From positions 62,001-126,000 of the forward strand of contig NZ_CP014608.1 in NCBI RefSeq assembly GCF_001586165.1: a stretch of 64,000 bases of DNA, read 5' to 3'. The DNA is from Obesumbacterium proteus (lineage in GTDB: Bacteria; Pseudomonadota; Gammaproteobacteria; Enterobacterales; Enterobacteriaceae). Position numbers and translations under genes: made by a program. Of the stretch, positions 34,374 to 43,310 are shown in pieces. The notes below the pieces were generated by a model. It searched no databases. It worked only from the letters and a program-made list of their open reading frames with translations, and had not been told where the DNA came from. The first letter of the stretch is position 1. Each line of letters begins with the position of its first letter.

Positions 34374-34925
34374 ATGAAAAAGAAAAGAATGACAGCAACT
34401 CAGCGCCGTGAGCAACTTCTTGAATGTGCGCTGGAAGTGCTAAGAGATGAAGGCGCTGATGGGTTGACTTTAAATCGGGTGGCTCAAAAAGCGGGAGTGA
34501 CAAAACCTGTTGTTTACCGACAATTTGAAAGTCGCGCCGGCCTATTAGTCGTTTTATATCAAAATTATTGCCTTAGTCATCTAAACGCCACGCAAGAAGC
34601 ATTAAAACATGCTAACGACTTAGCAAGTGCTGCACATATTTTGGCCCATTGCTATATTCAATGTGTATTGTCATCCGATTCTCTCTCCCTAGCCGTTGAT
34701 GCAGCATTAGATGGTTCGGCTAGCACGGAGGCAGTGAAGGAAACGTGCGACAATAATATGTTAGAATTCTGGGAAGCTTCTTTGTTAAAGTTTAAAGGTA
34801 AACTTATAAACAAAATTTCCTTTATCGGTTTTTCCGGTGCTGCAAAATCTTTGTCTAAAGCGGTTGCTGGGAAAGAAGTTTTACAATCCGACGCTGAGTC
34901 TTTTTTAGCAAATTTACTCTTATAA
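34374..34925 (+). CDS. TetR/AcrR-family regulator
   Basis: A 183-residue repressor. The N-terminal helix-turn-helix runs from QRREQLLECALEVLRDEG through LNRVAQKAGVTKPVVYRQFE (first 55 residues), and the ligand-binding part follows. It is divergent from the SDR/DUF1349 operon, which is the normal layout for autoregulation and control of the neighbour. It should bind the long palindrome at 34282-34340. A GGAGAA ribosome site precedes the ATG. Confidence 0.88.
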   Translation: MKKKRMTATQRREQLLECALEVLRDEGADGLTLNRVAQKAGVTKPVVYRQFESRAGLLVVLYQNYCLSHLNATQEALKHANDLASAAHILAHCYIQCVLSSDSLSLAVDAALDGSASTEAVKETCDNNMLEFWEASLLKFKGKLINKISFIGFSGAAKSLSKAVAGKEVLQSDAESFLANLLL

Positions 34926-35296
34926 AATTACCAATAATTTCTATATTCTCACTAAATTTTCACTATACTGCCGTAAGGCTGATAAGCCGATGCGGCGCCA
35001 TGTACCTATTCACTTAAGGTGAGGAGTTGGAAAGATAATTTTCCTGTGACATTTAGTTTTTATCGAGTGATGATTTTCGTTGTAAATTCCACTTCTAATC
35101 TCTTTGCGTGCAAATATTAATGTCTGGGAAATATATTTCATTTGCAACATTAAGTGTTTAATATGATTAATCAACGCATGCTATAATGTAACTCATGGTA
35201 ATTAAATGTTAGTGAAAGTGTAATCCCCAGTTATCTCAAGGTATTAAATGTATTATCCTTTCATTGCTTTCAACTAAAATACTTAAATTAATTTCA
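34926..35296 (+). promoter_or_regulatory. Upstream region of the NlpC/P60 gene with a TetR half-site-like sequence
   Basis: GATTAATCAACGCATGCTATAATGTAAC near 35166-35193 (given here as a span) shares AATCA-(C/A)-(T/C)GCATGCTAT with one arm of the palindrome at 34282-34340. It overlaps a TATAAT-like -10 box, so the TetR protein may also act on the lipoprotein gene. No gene is seen in this stretch. Confidence 0.5.
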
Positions 35297-35854
35297 ATGA
35301 AGATACATATTAATACAACATTAGCTATATTTATTTTTCTTCTGTCCGCATGTTCCTTACACGCTAAACATGCGAAGTCCAGACAACATACTGCAATGAA
35401 AGCACATGACTTTCACAAGGATGAGTCCGACTTAATTCCGGTTATTGCAGCCCTTCATGATCAAATGCAGACGTGGGTAAATACACCTTACCAGTGGGGT
35501 GGGACAAAGTTGAATGGAGTAGATTGTTCTGGATTTATCTGGAGAACACTCAAAGACAGGTTTAATATTGATATGCAACGCGTGACAACCCGAGAACTTG
35601 TTAAAATGGGAAGAAAGATATCATCTCAAGAATTAAGCCCTGGTGATTTAGTTTTTTTTAAAATCCACCGCCAACTGCATGTGGGATTCTATGATACGGA
35701 TGGATATTTTCTACATGCATCCGTAAGTAAAGGTGTAACTCGTTCTTCACTTAAAAACCCGTACTGGAAATCTGTTTTTCTCGAGGCTCGTAGAATAAAA
35801 AGTGAGTATGGCGCTAGAATTTCCTTTAATTATCCAAAAACAAACCATGGTTAA
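35297..35854 (+). CDS. NlpC/P60-family lipoprotein, cell-wall endopeptidase
   Basis: A 185-residue protein with a lipobox (LLSAC, Cys near residue 19) and an NlpC/P60 domain. The motifs are PYQWGGTKLNGVDCSGF (catalytic Cys), LHVGFY (catalytic His) and FLHAS. Enzymes of this family cleave gamma-D-glutamyl-diaminopimelate bonds in peptidoglycan. The lipid anchor predicts an outer-membrane, periplasm-facing position. The ribosome site is weak; a TTG 33 bases upstream is an alternative start. Codon use is AT-rich. Confidence 0.82.
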   Translation: MKIHINTTLAIFIFLLSACSLHAKHAKSRQHTAMKAHDFHKDESDLIPVIAALHDQMQTWVNTPYQWGGTKLNGVDCSGFIWRTLKDRFNIDMQRVTTRELVKMGRKISSQELSPGDLVFFKIHRQLHVGFYDTDGYFLHASVSKGVTRSSLKNPYWKSVFLEARRIKSEYGARISFNYPKTNHG

Positions 35855-36468
35855 GGACCATTTTTCATCGAGTGAATGTAGTGTTTTTGTTGATATAAAC
35901 ATTAGACTAATTTTAATGCAGGTTTATTCATGAGTAAGCGCTTGTACTAAAATAGTATTTAACATGAAGCTCTGACCTGCCCCTAGGATTAGATACAAGG
36001 CACAGTTAGTAATGTCGGATAACACGGTGATTACCCCTCTACTCCACCGCTTCAGGGGGTAATGATATACGTTGTGCCGGTTCAAGGTGTTCGCCATACT
36101 ATATGTAGTGTCGGACGAGGCAGATTCGATTAACCGTGGGGGTGTTTTCTGTCCTGCCTCGCTCCGGCCATTCGGTAAGACTACGCAGGGAGAGGATTTC
36201 CCCGATTACTGGTGTTCATCCAGTGGATTTTTGTTTCTTAACATTCTAATTTTTCATTTATTGCCTTTTACTGTCTGATACTACATTACAACTTGGATTA
36301 AAAAATCGGCTTATCTCTTATAGCAGCCTTTGTTGTCAATGCCATCAGCTTCGTTCCAAGAACTGGCGTTACTCATATAAATGCAAGTAAATATATGAAA
36401 AAATCAAGTTGATTACGATATGCCCTGTAAAAAATATGAATAATATTTCAAGTTACTAATATATCTTT
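35855..36468. other. Intergenic region, no supported gene
   Basis: A 68-codon plus-strand frame at 36072-36278 has no ribosome site or recognisable content, so I do not call it. An inverted repeat ATTACCCC...GGGGTAAT (36033-36063) may be a terminator or operator. The rest is AT-rich. Confidence 0.4.
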
Positions 36469-37359
36469 TTACTCATCCTTGCCTGCCTTATTATAAACAC
36501 GAGTCACGTAATGTCCCCGACCGTCTCCATGGCCTAAATCCATGGACACTAATGCCTCGGCTTCTTTCTGGCTGAATCCCTTGTCTAAATGGTATTTCAT
36601 GGCATCTCTTGAATAAGCATATCGCAAACTGTGAGGAGCATATTTACCAACAAGACCGGCCACTCTGACAATATTACGGTATCGTTCAATGGCAAGGTGT
36701 ATCACCGCTTTATCTATCAGTTTCCCGTTGTTATTTTTCATAAAGCGTATTGCATTATTTACGACGCTAAGCAACGTCTGGCGATCAATTATCGTCGTAT
36801 CGCGAGGTCGCCCCCCTTTCGTACCGAAGACAATCCTGACTTTTTCCTGGTCACTCTGAAGAACCTTTTGCCAGGTCATTAATGACTTAACAGATTGCAT
36901 CGTTTCTTCCGTACGTAAACCAAGATGTCGCGATAATTCCATGGCGATCGCAGCACCCGCATCGACTTCACGGATTTTATCAAGAGTCTCTTTATATACA
37001 TCATCAGGAATAGCGACTTTGGTACCCTCTCGGCTGGTTCCTGAAATACCTAACGCCGCGTTGCTTAATTTCTCATGCTCTGGATTAGCCATAAACGTTT
37101 TACCCGCAGTGCGAAGTATCGCCCGGATTGCTGCCATTTCATTTTGCAACGTACGTTTGGAGATATCCTCTGAAAGCCGGCTTTTTATGTAAAGCGCAAT
37201 ATGCTGTGTTTTCAAATTCCCGGCATCGCGAATTTGAATATTCATTTTTAATAAACGGTCTGCCAAACGATCGGCTATTTTCATTCTGTCGGAAACGGTC
37301 TTAAAACTGCCTCCCGCCTGGCGAGCAAGCGTGACCAGGCTTTTATTTAATTTCGCCAT
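36469..37359 (-). CDS. Tyrosine recombinase (integrase)
   Basis: A 296-residue integrase-domain protein. The SAM-like N-terminal domain is followed by the catalytic domain with LGLRTEE (first Arg), PHSLRYAY (His-x-x-Arg), DLGHGDGRGHYV (His) and the nucleophile Tyr in TRVY. All catalytic residues are present. The ATG at 37359 is taken as start (MAKLNKSLV); an upstream ATG at 37380 is less likely. A 19-bp inverted repeat lies just upstream and might be its recombination or control site. Proteins of this size occur singly on enterobacterial plasmids, perhaps for dimer resolution. Confidence 0.85.
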   Translation of the reverse strand: MAKLNKSLVTLARQAGGSFKTVSDRMKIADRLADRLLKMNIQIRDAGNLKTQHIALYIKSRLSEDISKRTLQNEMAAIRAILRTAGKTFMANPEHEKLSNAALGISGTSREGTKVAIPDDVYKETLDKIREVDAGAAIAMELSRHLGLRTEETMQSVKSLMTWQKVLQSDQEKVRIVFGTKGGRPRDTTIIDRQTLLSVVNNAIRFMKNNNGKLIDKAVIHLAIERYRNIVRVAGLVGKYAPHSLRYAYSRDAMKYHLDKGFSQKEAEALVSMDLGHGDGRGHYVTRVYNKAGKDE

Positions 37360-37380
37360 AAACACTCCAAATTGACACAA

Positions 37381-37426
37381 GGTGAGTTAGGCATTCCGTC
37401 CCGGTGAACGGAATGCCTAACTCACC
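37381..37426. repeat. 19-bp inverted repeat beside the integrase
   Basis: GGTGAGTTAGGCATTCCGT and its exact reverse complement are separated by CCCGGTGA. The element begins 21 bases upstream of the integrase start and could be a recombinase binding site, an operator or a terminator. Confidence 0.7.
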
Positions 37427-38085
37427 GGTTCCCCGGATACTTCAGTCAAAAACATCTCACCCCGACGGCACGGTTAATTTTGCGCTTCCTGCGTCTCAAC
37501 AGACATCTATGCATCGGGGCGGCGAAATGTTGAGTTCTTGCGAGGCTCCCCAGATCTCAGACCTGTTCGCGGCTTACGCCGGGCTGATTTACATCAGTCT
37601 ACCTCCACACACCAGCTTCCTGGTGTCGCCATCGATATCGTGTTGATTTACCTCCTCTAATTTAAAAGTTGTCTTCATACGAGTTTCCGCTGATAAGACA
37701 GTTGGTGAGTGATTAATGACCTGAATGACAGTTAAACGATCTGTTATGCGTTTTAAAACCGTCACTACGTGTTGGTCAGATGGTAGAAATGTTGTTGAAG
37801 TGGCAGTACGTCAGTGCTGCCGGTTGTGCGCTGCGCGCGTCACTTGGTACTCGTTTCACTCGAACGCAAGTGACGCCGCGCTCCTCTGCTCTCAATGCGT
37901 ACGTGGCAGATGTCAAATGTTCCAATTGGCATACCCACGGTCCGCAAATCTCGCAACCGGTAGCTAACGTCAAAGCATCAAATCGAAGTAAAACTGCAGT
38001 GAAAACTGCAAAACGTAATTGCGTAAAAATCAGCAAATTGAAGTTGAAGAGACCTTACCGCGATCCAATCGCGATCCCCATTCTC
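37427..38085. other. Region between integrase and structured repeat, gene content uncertain
   Basis: Two overlapping plus-strand frames occur (37725-37967 and 37780-38094). The second ends in a Lys-rich stretch (SKLKLKRPYRDPIAIPILKG), but neither has a convincing start or family. Small hairpins such as CCAGCTTCCTGG near 37611 are present. I do not call a gene. Confidence 0.35.
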
Positions 38086-38226
38086 AAAGGTTGACGGGGG
38101 TACCGCCCGAAGGCGCCACCTCTCAGGTTATGGTGGCATTGGCAGTGCGATCACCCGAAGGCGCCCCTCTCAGATCACTGGGGCATTGGCATGTTGCTCT
38201 AGGCAACGGTAAAGCAATCGAATCAT
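38086..38226. repeat. Structured repeat, copy B (three hairpins)
   Basis: Homologous to 11361-11500. Hairpin 1 is GCCACC/GGTGGC, hairpin 2 GCCCC/GGGGC, hairpin 3 GTTGC-TCTAG-GCAAC. Relative to copy A, stem bases change on both sides so that pairing is kept. The first two loops contain CTCTCAG, and the flanks CCCGAAGGCG and CATTGGCA repeat within the unit. Confidence 0.7.
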
Positions 38227-38443
38227 AATGGGGATCATTGGAATATGCAATACAATGAAATTGGAAATTTAGGATATTCGACTATAAGTAATACCTGATA
38301 TAACTCGTTCAACCTGAAGTTCATTTTTTTCATTAATATTTCCCACAACGTCTGAAACTATTCCTTCTTGTCTACTATAACAAGAAAATAAAATAATATT
38401 ATTTATTCATTCTTTACTCCAGTTTTATTTATGTTATTTTCCA

Positions 38444-39298
38444 TCATAGCGATTGTGCATCTTCTATTCTTAACATGACAATCTGTTTCCTATCATCATT
38501 GGAAGTATTACATTCTATATCCAAGTCTAATCTACGTTTGAGATAATATAACTGTGCTTTGCGTATGCGGATTTTTGCCTCACCATTTATCATCTGATAA
38601 TCATGTTCAATGGTCAATCGTTTGTTAGTGTCGTAATGAGGGTTTGGGCCTATTACAACATCAATAAATGAGTTCCAATCCGTGTCCTGTGGCACTGACG
38701 TCGGTGATGTTATTGATTCAATAATTTTAAAAAATCTACTAAGAACAAAATCTTTATACATTGCAGACTTAAAACAATAAGCGCGGATATGCCATCGATT
38801 ACCATCATGCGCGAATGCATTCGGTAATAACGTACGAATAGCTACTTCATTTGTCATTGATCGATAATCAACAACTAATGCCTGTTGGTTATGCATAGCA
38901 CGAATTAAATCAATAAGTATTTCCGGCTGTACCTTCCTGGCAGGTAGGGGGAGACTGGCAACTGGGGGAACCCATCCAATGAAACTTTCAGTAGGAGCCA
39001 ATATGCCATTTTCACGGCCAATTAGTTCGTTCAAATAATGATTACTGTCAAAGGTTGCGAACACAGATTTAAAATCTGCGCTTGGAATGTAAGCCTTCTG
39101 GGTACGATCGTACACCATATTATTCGGAGCAATTTCTTGATATTTCGCTAAATCTAGCGAGGCCTGTGGTACAGAGATTCTAAAAAATGCCGTGATATCT
39201 GCACGATTAAGGCGACCTTCCCATAGCAGGCGAAAATCAATGAACTCAAGTCGTCTTTCCTGACCCCAATGGCCAGTACGTGTAGTTTTCTCAATCAT
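38444..39298 (-). CDS. capW: WYL-domain transcriptional regulator (CapW/BrxR-like)
   Basis: A 284-residue regulator. The N-terminal winged helix (RRLEFIDFRLLWEGRLNRADI...FFRISVPQASLDLAKYQ, about residues 15-55) is followed by a WYL domain around LVVDYRSM and HDGNRWHIRAYC, and a C-terminal extension. This is the layout of CapW/BrxR regulators that repress defence operons. It is divergent from the CBASS genes with a 278-bp gap, so it probably represses that promoter until phage infection. The symbol is by context and domain layout. Confidence 0.8.
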   Translation of the reverse strand: MIEKTTRTGHWGQERRLEFIDFRLLWEGRLNRADITAFFRISVPQASLDLAKYQEIAPNNMVYDRTQKAYIPSADFKSVFATFDSNHYLNELIGRENGILAPTESFIGWVPPVASLPLPARKVQPEILIDLIRAMHNQQALVVDYRSMTNEVAIRTLLPNAFAHDGNRWHIRAYCFKSAMYKDFVLSRFFKIIESITSPTSVPQDTDWNSFIDVVIGPNPHYDTNKRLTIEHDYQMINGEAKIRIRKAQLYYLKRRLDLDIECNTSNDDRKQIVMLRIEDAQSL

Positions 39299-39576
39299 TT
39301 CTTAATAATTTCCTGAAATTACATTATGGGTATAAAAATTATGCGTATAGTTAGTAGACTAGTAGCATTACTAGATGTATCTTAACAGTAGATGTTCTTA
39401 ACCTCAATGCTACGTACTCGTACAAGGGGATGTTGATGACTGGGAAGTTACTTTTTTCAGGTTGTCAATGAGGGTCGGACGCTCGTGCAGATGGCAGATA
39501 CTCGAAGCACGTCTATATGTACTGTATTACAAGCCGTTTCAACACATGATATTGAACTCATATTAAGGGCACGTTC
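39299..39576. promoter_or_regulatory. Divergent promoter region between capW and the CBASS operon
   Basis: AT-rich, with no gene. Expected to hold both promoters and the CapW operator. I found no long perfect palindrome by eye; short repeats such as GTAGTAGC/ACTAGTAGC near 39350 are present. AAGGGCACGTTC precedes the CD-NTase start. Confidence 0.45.
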
Positions 39577-40854
39577 ATGAACAGTTCGACATCGGTTTTA
39601 AAGCTAAGTAAAGAAAAAAAGCAGTATGTGGGCGATTTCCTAGGTTCCATCGTGGAAAGCTTGGATCTGTCGGAAACACAATACAGCCTTATTAAAAGAG
39701 CCTATGAAACAGTGGGGACATACCTTGCCGAAGGAGAAAACCCAATCCTCTCTGGAGCTGAGATTTATTCGCAGGGCAGCGTAAGGCTGAACACAACAGT
39801 TAGGCCTAAAGGAAGCGAACAGTATGACGTGGATCTCCTTTGCTACTTACCTAATGCTTGCAAAGCTACAGGTTGGGCGGAGGTACTAGAAGCAGTTCGT
39901 GAGCGTCTTGCTAACCACGGGACATATGGTGAAATGCTGAACCCTCTTCCCAGAGGCTACCGCATCATGTACGCAGGTGAATATCATCTTGACATCACCC
40001 CTGGGATTGACTGGAGTAGCAATCCCTCAGAAGAAAATCATCCTCTTCTGGTTCCTGATTCACGCCTTAGAAACTGGAAAGAGTCGAATCCAGCAGGTTA
40101 TGCGACTTGGTTCGATAGCATCACCGAGAAAACTCCTCTATTTCTTATGCTTGAGGTCGCGTGCGATAGTTTTATCAAGTCGGCGGCGGTCAGGCCGTTA
40201 CCCGATCACACCCAGAAGAAACTCCTTAACCGCATTGTGCAGATTTTCAAGCGCCATCGAGATGTCTGGGCTGCTGACCAAGGAAAAGAATGTGTGGACC
40301 TGAAACCTATATCAGCAATCATTACGACTCTTGCTGCTCATGCCTATAACCATATTTGCGACGAAGCCAGAACCTATGAAACTGACTTTGATGCGATCCT
40401 CGATGTACTCGAACTGATGCCACATTTTATCGGATACAGATCCGGCTTATATTTTGTGGCAAACCCCAGCATGCCAGCAGAGAATTTTGCTGAGAAATGG
40501 AATATTGCAGAGGGTGGGAAAGGTGAAAAACTCAAAAATAACTTTGCCTCATGGCATCGGACTGCAATAGATAACATCAAAGAGATTGCATCATCTGTAG
40601 GTGAAGATCAGTTGCTCAATAATCTCAGCCAATATTTCGGTGAAAGACCAGTTAAAGCCGTGCGTGAAGCCATGCTTGGAGGAATCAGTACAGCCCGTAA
40701 TAATAGTGAATTAAGAGCTTCCGCCATCACAGGAGCCCTAACAGCGGGTGCAGCTAATTCTTCAGTAGCAAGGGCAATGCCAGCTAACACATTTTATGGC
40801 GAAAATTCCCTGTCCTCGGTAGCTATGCAAAAAAATACTTTTTTTGGGGACTAA
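39577..40854 (+). CDS. CBASS CD-NTase (cGAS/DncV-like nucleotidyltransferase)
   Basis: A 425-residue nucleotidyltransferase with the polymerase-beta-like active site: GSVRLN (GS at 67-68), YDVDLL (D84, D86) and LDITPG (D139). On phage infection such enzymes make a cyclic di- or trinucleotide that activates the downstream effector. The C-terminus carries two similar motifs, NTFYGE and NTFFGD, the second ending the protein. In CBASS with E2-type partners the enzyme C-terminus is the site modified, so this tail is notable. The gene is followed after 6 bases by the E2-like gene. Confidence 0.9.
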   Translation: MNSSTSVLKLSKEKKQYVGDFLGSIVESLDLSETQYSLIKRAYETVGTYLAEGENPILSGAEIYSQGSVRLNTTVRPKGSEQYDVDLLCYLPNACKATGWAEVLEAVRERLANHGTYGEMLNPLPRGYRIMYAGEYHLDITPGIDWSSNPSEENHPLLVPDSRLRNWKESNPAGYATWFDSITEKTPLFLMLEVACDSFIKSAAVRPLPDHTQKKLLNRIVQIFKRHRDVWAADQGKECVDLKPISAIITTLAAHAYNHICDEARTYETDFDAILDVLELMPHFIGYRSGLYFVANPSMPAENFAEKWNIAEGGKGEKLKNNFASWHRTAIDNIKEIASSVGEDQLLNNLSQYFGERPVKAVREAMLGGISTARNNSELRASAITGALTAGAANSSVARAMPANTFYGENSLSSVAMQKNTFFGD

Positions 40855-40860
40855 TCGCAA

Positions 40861-41346
40861 ATGAATATATCCTTGCCTAATCGACGCCTTACACTTGCAG
40901 AACAGTACCACGGACTTCGCGCTCGCTTCCCTGATGCGCGGTGCTATATTACGGATAAAAATAAAAAACTTGTCTGGGAGGGCATCCTTTCACCGGGTCC
41001 ATTCAGTAGAGAGTACACGATTCGAGTGGAGTATTCTCCCCCGTCAACACCGGATTGTTATGTTTTGTCCCCTGTCCTTAAGGAGCTTTCCCAAGGAACA
41101 AAGATCCCTCATACATACGCAACACTGCCACATTTAAAAAGAACACAGCTTTGTCTTTATTTGCCAAGAAAAAGACACCCTGACAAATATGCAGAGTGGC
41201 GACCACAACTTTTACTAAGTGAAACCGTCCTTCCTTGGGCATCTTTGTGGCTATTTTATTTTGAGCAATGGCTATTCTCTGGGAAATGGGAAGGCGGAGG
41301 AGCACACCCTAATGACGATGATGCCGGCATCTATTATGACGACTAA
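40861..41346 (+). CDS. CBASS E2-like ubiquitin-conjugation-type protein
   Basis: A 161-residue E2-fold protein with a likely catalytic Cys98 in TQLCLYLPRKR, preceded by a Pro-His stretch and followed by LPWASLWLFYFEQWLFSGKWEG, the typical end of bacterial E2s in CBASS. No E1 or JAB gene is adjacent, so this is an E2-only (short type II) arrangement, in which the E2 acts on the neighbouring CD-NTase. The gene starts 6 bases after the CD-NTase. Confidence 0.82.
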   Translation: MNISLPNRRLTLAEQYHGLRARFPDARCYITDKNKKLVWEGILSPGPFSREYTIRVEYSPPSTPDCYVLSPVLKELSQGTKIPHTYATLPHLKRTQLCLYLPRKRHPDKYAEWRPQLLLSETVLPWASLWLFYFEQWLFSGKWEGGGAHPNDDDAGIYYDD

Positions 41347-41448
41347 CGCTACCATTCTCCGGAAACGTCCGTAGCTTTGTTTGAGAACGGTCTAATCATC
41401 TGGTAATTTCTCCTTAAATAGCGATGCTACTAGCTAGCGGGAACAAAA

Positions 41449-42558
41449 ATGAACGAGTACTGGAAACAGCAGCTTTCTAAAATTATTGATTATTTCACCC
41501 GTCAAAAGCGCCCTGGATATGTACTTATGGCTACAGGAGCAACCATTCTGGCCGGACAGAATGCGATTAGTTTTGTTATCACCGGAAAATTTAGTTGGGG
41601 AACACTTAGTGTTGGTACAGCAGAAAGTAATTTCCTCTTGGACTATATCGTGCCGGGATTAGCCATCGTATTAATTATTTGCGGGCTGACCTTGGTTGCT
41701 ATTAATGAGATACAGGCAATAAAACAAAACTCTCTCAAACGCATCATACTTATCACAGGCGATGGTTTAAGAACCACATCAGGTACCGGTCTAGTAACAT
41801 TTGTTAAAACTGTTTTAAAAGGGACAATTCATCCAATCGAGATAGATATCACCCAGAAAATACGGAACGGAGTTATTATTGAACCTGAAAGCACTTTCAA
41901 ACGGCAGATACTACCCGCCAAGGATAATCTTGTGCAGCTTCTCTCAAAAGGCGAGCAGAATATAACCCAGATTGCATACGGTGGTTTTCTTCCTATTCCG
42001 TTTACTTTTCTTCTGGGGAATATAATTGATGATAAAGGGGATGTTAATGTGTTTGACTGGGACCGTGAAAATGATTGCTGGAAATCAATTTCAGCTGCAA
42101 ACGCTGATGACGGGCAAAGTTTTCTCCACGAAACAATCCACTCAGTGACGTCGAATGAAATAGTATTAATGGTTTCTTGCTCTTACAGGGTTAGTAAAGA
42201 GCAAGTTGAGAGAAGCTTTCCTCGTATGGGCATTGAGCATCTGATGCTTGAAACGAATTCATTTGATAATCATTGGTCGATGACAAAACAACGCCGACTC
42301 TCGATGCAATTTGCTGAAAAAGTTAAGTTCCTATCCTCTCAGGGAATCCAAACGATACATCTGGTTCTGGCAGCACAAAGTAGTATCGCTCTAAATCTTG
42401 GCCGTCGTTACGATAATCGAAATATGCCTGAAATTGTTGTTTATCAATATGAAAAAACTAATAATAATCCTTACCCATGGGGTATATACGGTCTGACACA
42501 CGGCCGCGAAGACAGTGGATTTGTAACGCGACTTTTGCATTCGGAAGCGATTGAATAG
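41449..42558 (+). CDS. CBASS effector: two-transmembrane SAVED protein
   Basis: A 369-residue protein with two membrane helices in the first 90 residues (YVLMATGATILAGQNAISFV and YIVPGLAIVLIICGLTLVAI) and a C-terminal SAVED domain (FAEKVKFLSSQGIQTIHLVLA, then GRRYDNRNMPEIVVYQY). SAVED domains bind the CBASS cyclic nucleotide; the membrane part then presumably damages the inner membrane and kills the infected cell. It lies 100 bases after the E2 gene with its own AGCGGG site. It is the last gene of the operon. Confidence 0.88.
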   Translation: MNEYWKQQLSKIIDYFTRQKRPGYVLMATGATILAGQNAISFVITGKFSWGTLSVGTAESNFLLDYIVPGLAIVLIICGLTLVAINEIQAIKQNSLKRIILITGDGLRTTSGTGLVTFVKTVLKGTIHPIEIDITQKIRNGVIIEPESTFKRQILPAKDNLVQLLSKGEQNITQIAYGGFLPIPFTFLLGNIIDDKGDVNVFDWDRENDCWKSISAANADDGQSFLHETIHSVTSNEIVLMVSCSYRVSKEQVERSFPRMGIEHLMLETNSFDNHWSMTKQRRLSMQFAEKVKFLSSQGIQTIHLVLAAQSSIALNLGRRYDNRNMPEIVVYQYEKTNNNPYPWGIYGLTHGREDSGFVTRLLHSEAIE

Positions 42559-42646
42559 GCCTATATGTAGCATATTCGCTCCATGAAAAACATGCGGTGC
42601 ACGATCACCCTCCCAGACCTAAAAATCACTTCATTAATGCACTACT

Positions 42647-43183
42647 TCACCTGTTAATCATTAACGAGAACAATTCGGCTTGAAACTGAGCGTCATCCAG
42701 AGCATTGTGGCTAGGGCGGCTTTCAGGGTGAAGCCTGCTAACTATAAATGATGATTTGGTCTCAGCCCAAATACATCCCGTAAGCCCCATATAATAGGCC
42801 TTAATATCAATGGCAGTAAATCCAAATGGATTATGACCAAGGTATTTATAGAAATAATAATTAATAAACGCCCAGTCAAACGGAGCATTCAGTCCGACAA
42901 AGATAGCCTTTTGTCCCGACTGTCTAACCGAATTAATCCAATTTGAAAGTTGCATCATCGCTTCCGCAGGATGAAGCCCATTTTGCTGAAGATACTCCAG
43001 ACTTATCCCTGTGACAGCCAGTGCTTCAGGATCGTGTTGAAGACTATCGGGCTGTAATTCAAGATAAACAGATGATTGCGTTTCCTGAACTAAGCAAGCT
43101 CCAATGGATAGAAGACTAAATTCACCAGGAACGGGACCTGATGTTTCAACATCCACTGAAATATAAAGCTCTTCATTTTTCAT
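42647..43183 (-). CDS. DEDDh 3'-5' exonuclease (DnaQ/RNase T-like)
   Basis: A 178-residue exonuclease-domain protein with all DEDDh residues: DVETSG (D11, E13), NAPFDWAF (Asp), and HNALDDA (His and Asp). The ATG at 43183 follows AAAAGGATT; a longer frame to 43261 lacks a start signal. It converges with the SAVED effector gene, so it is not in the same transcript, but 3'-5' exonucleases are known as accessory genes of some CBASS loci. It may equally be an independent nuclease. Confidence 0.8.
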   Translation of the reverse strand: MKNEELYISVDVETSGPVPGEFSLLSIGACLVQETQSSVYLELQPDSLQHDPEALAVTGISLEYLQQNGLHPAEAMMQLSNWINSVRQSGQKAIFVGLNAPFDWAFINYYFYKYLGHNPFGFTAIDIKAYYMGLTGCIWAETKSSFIVSRLHPESRPSHNALDDAQFQAELFSLMINR

Positions 43184-43310
43184 ATTTTGACTAATCCTTT
43201 TAGTAGATACGCGAGAAATGCCATCAGTATATTTATTAACAAACCACAATAAAGTACGCATACTCTACTGAGTAATACTCTATTTATTAGCACAATGCGA
43301 ATACTTAGAG

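Noticed and set aside
37725..38094. Two overlapping plus-strand frames before the structured repeat
   Set aside because: Neither has a ribosome site or a known relative; the Lys-rich end may be chance.
38086..38226. CRISPR array
   Set aside because: The repeated unit occurs only twice per locus, is hairpin-forming and imperfect, has no regular spacers and no cas genes nearby.
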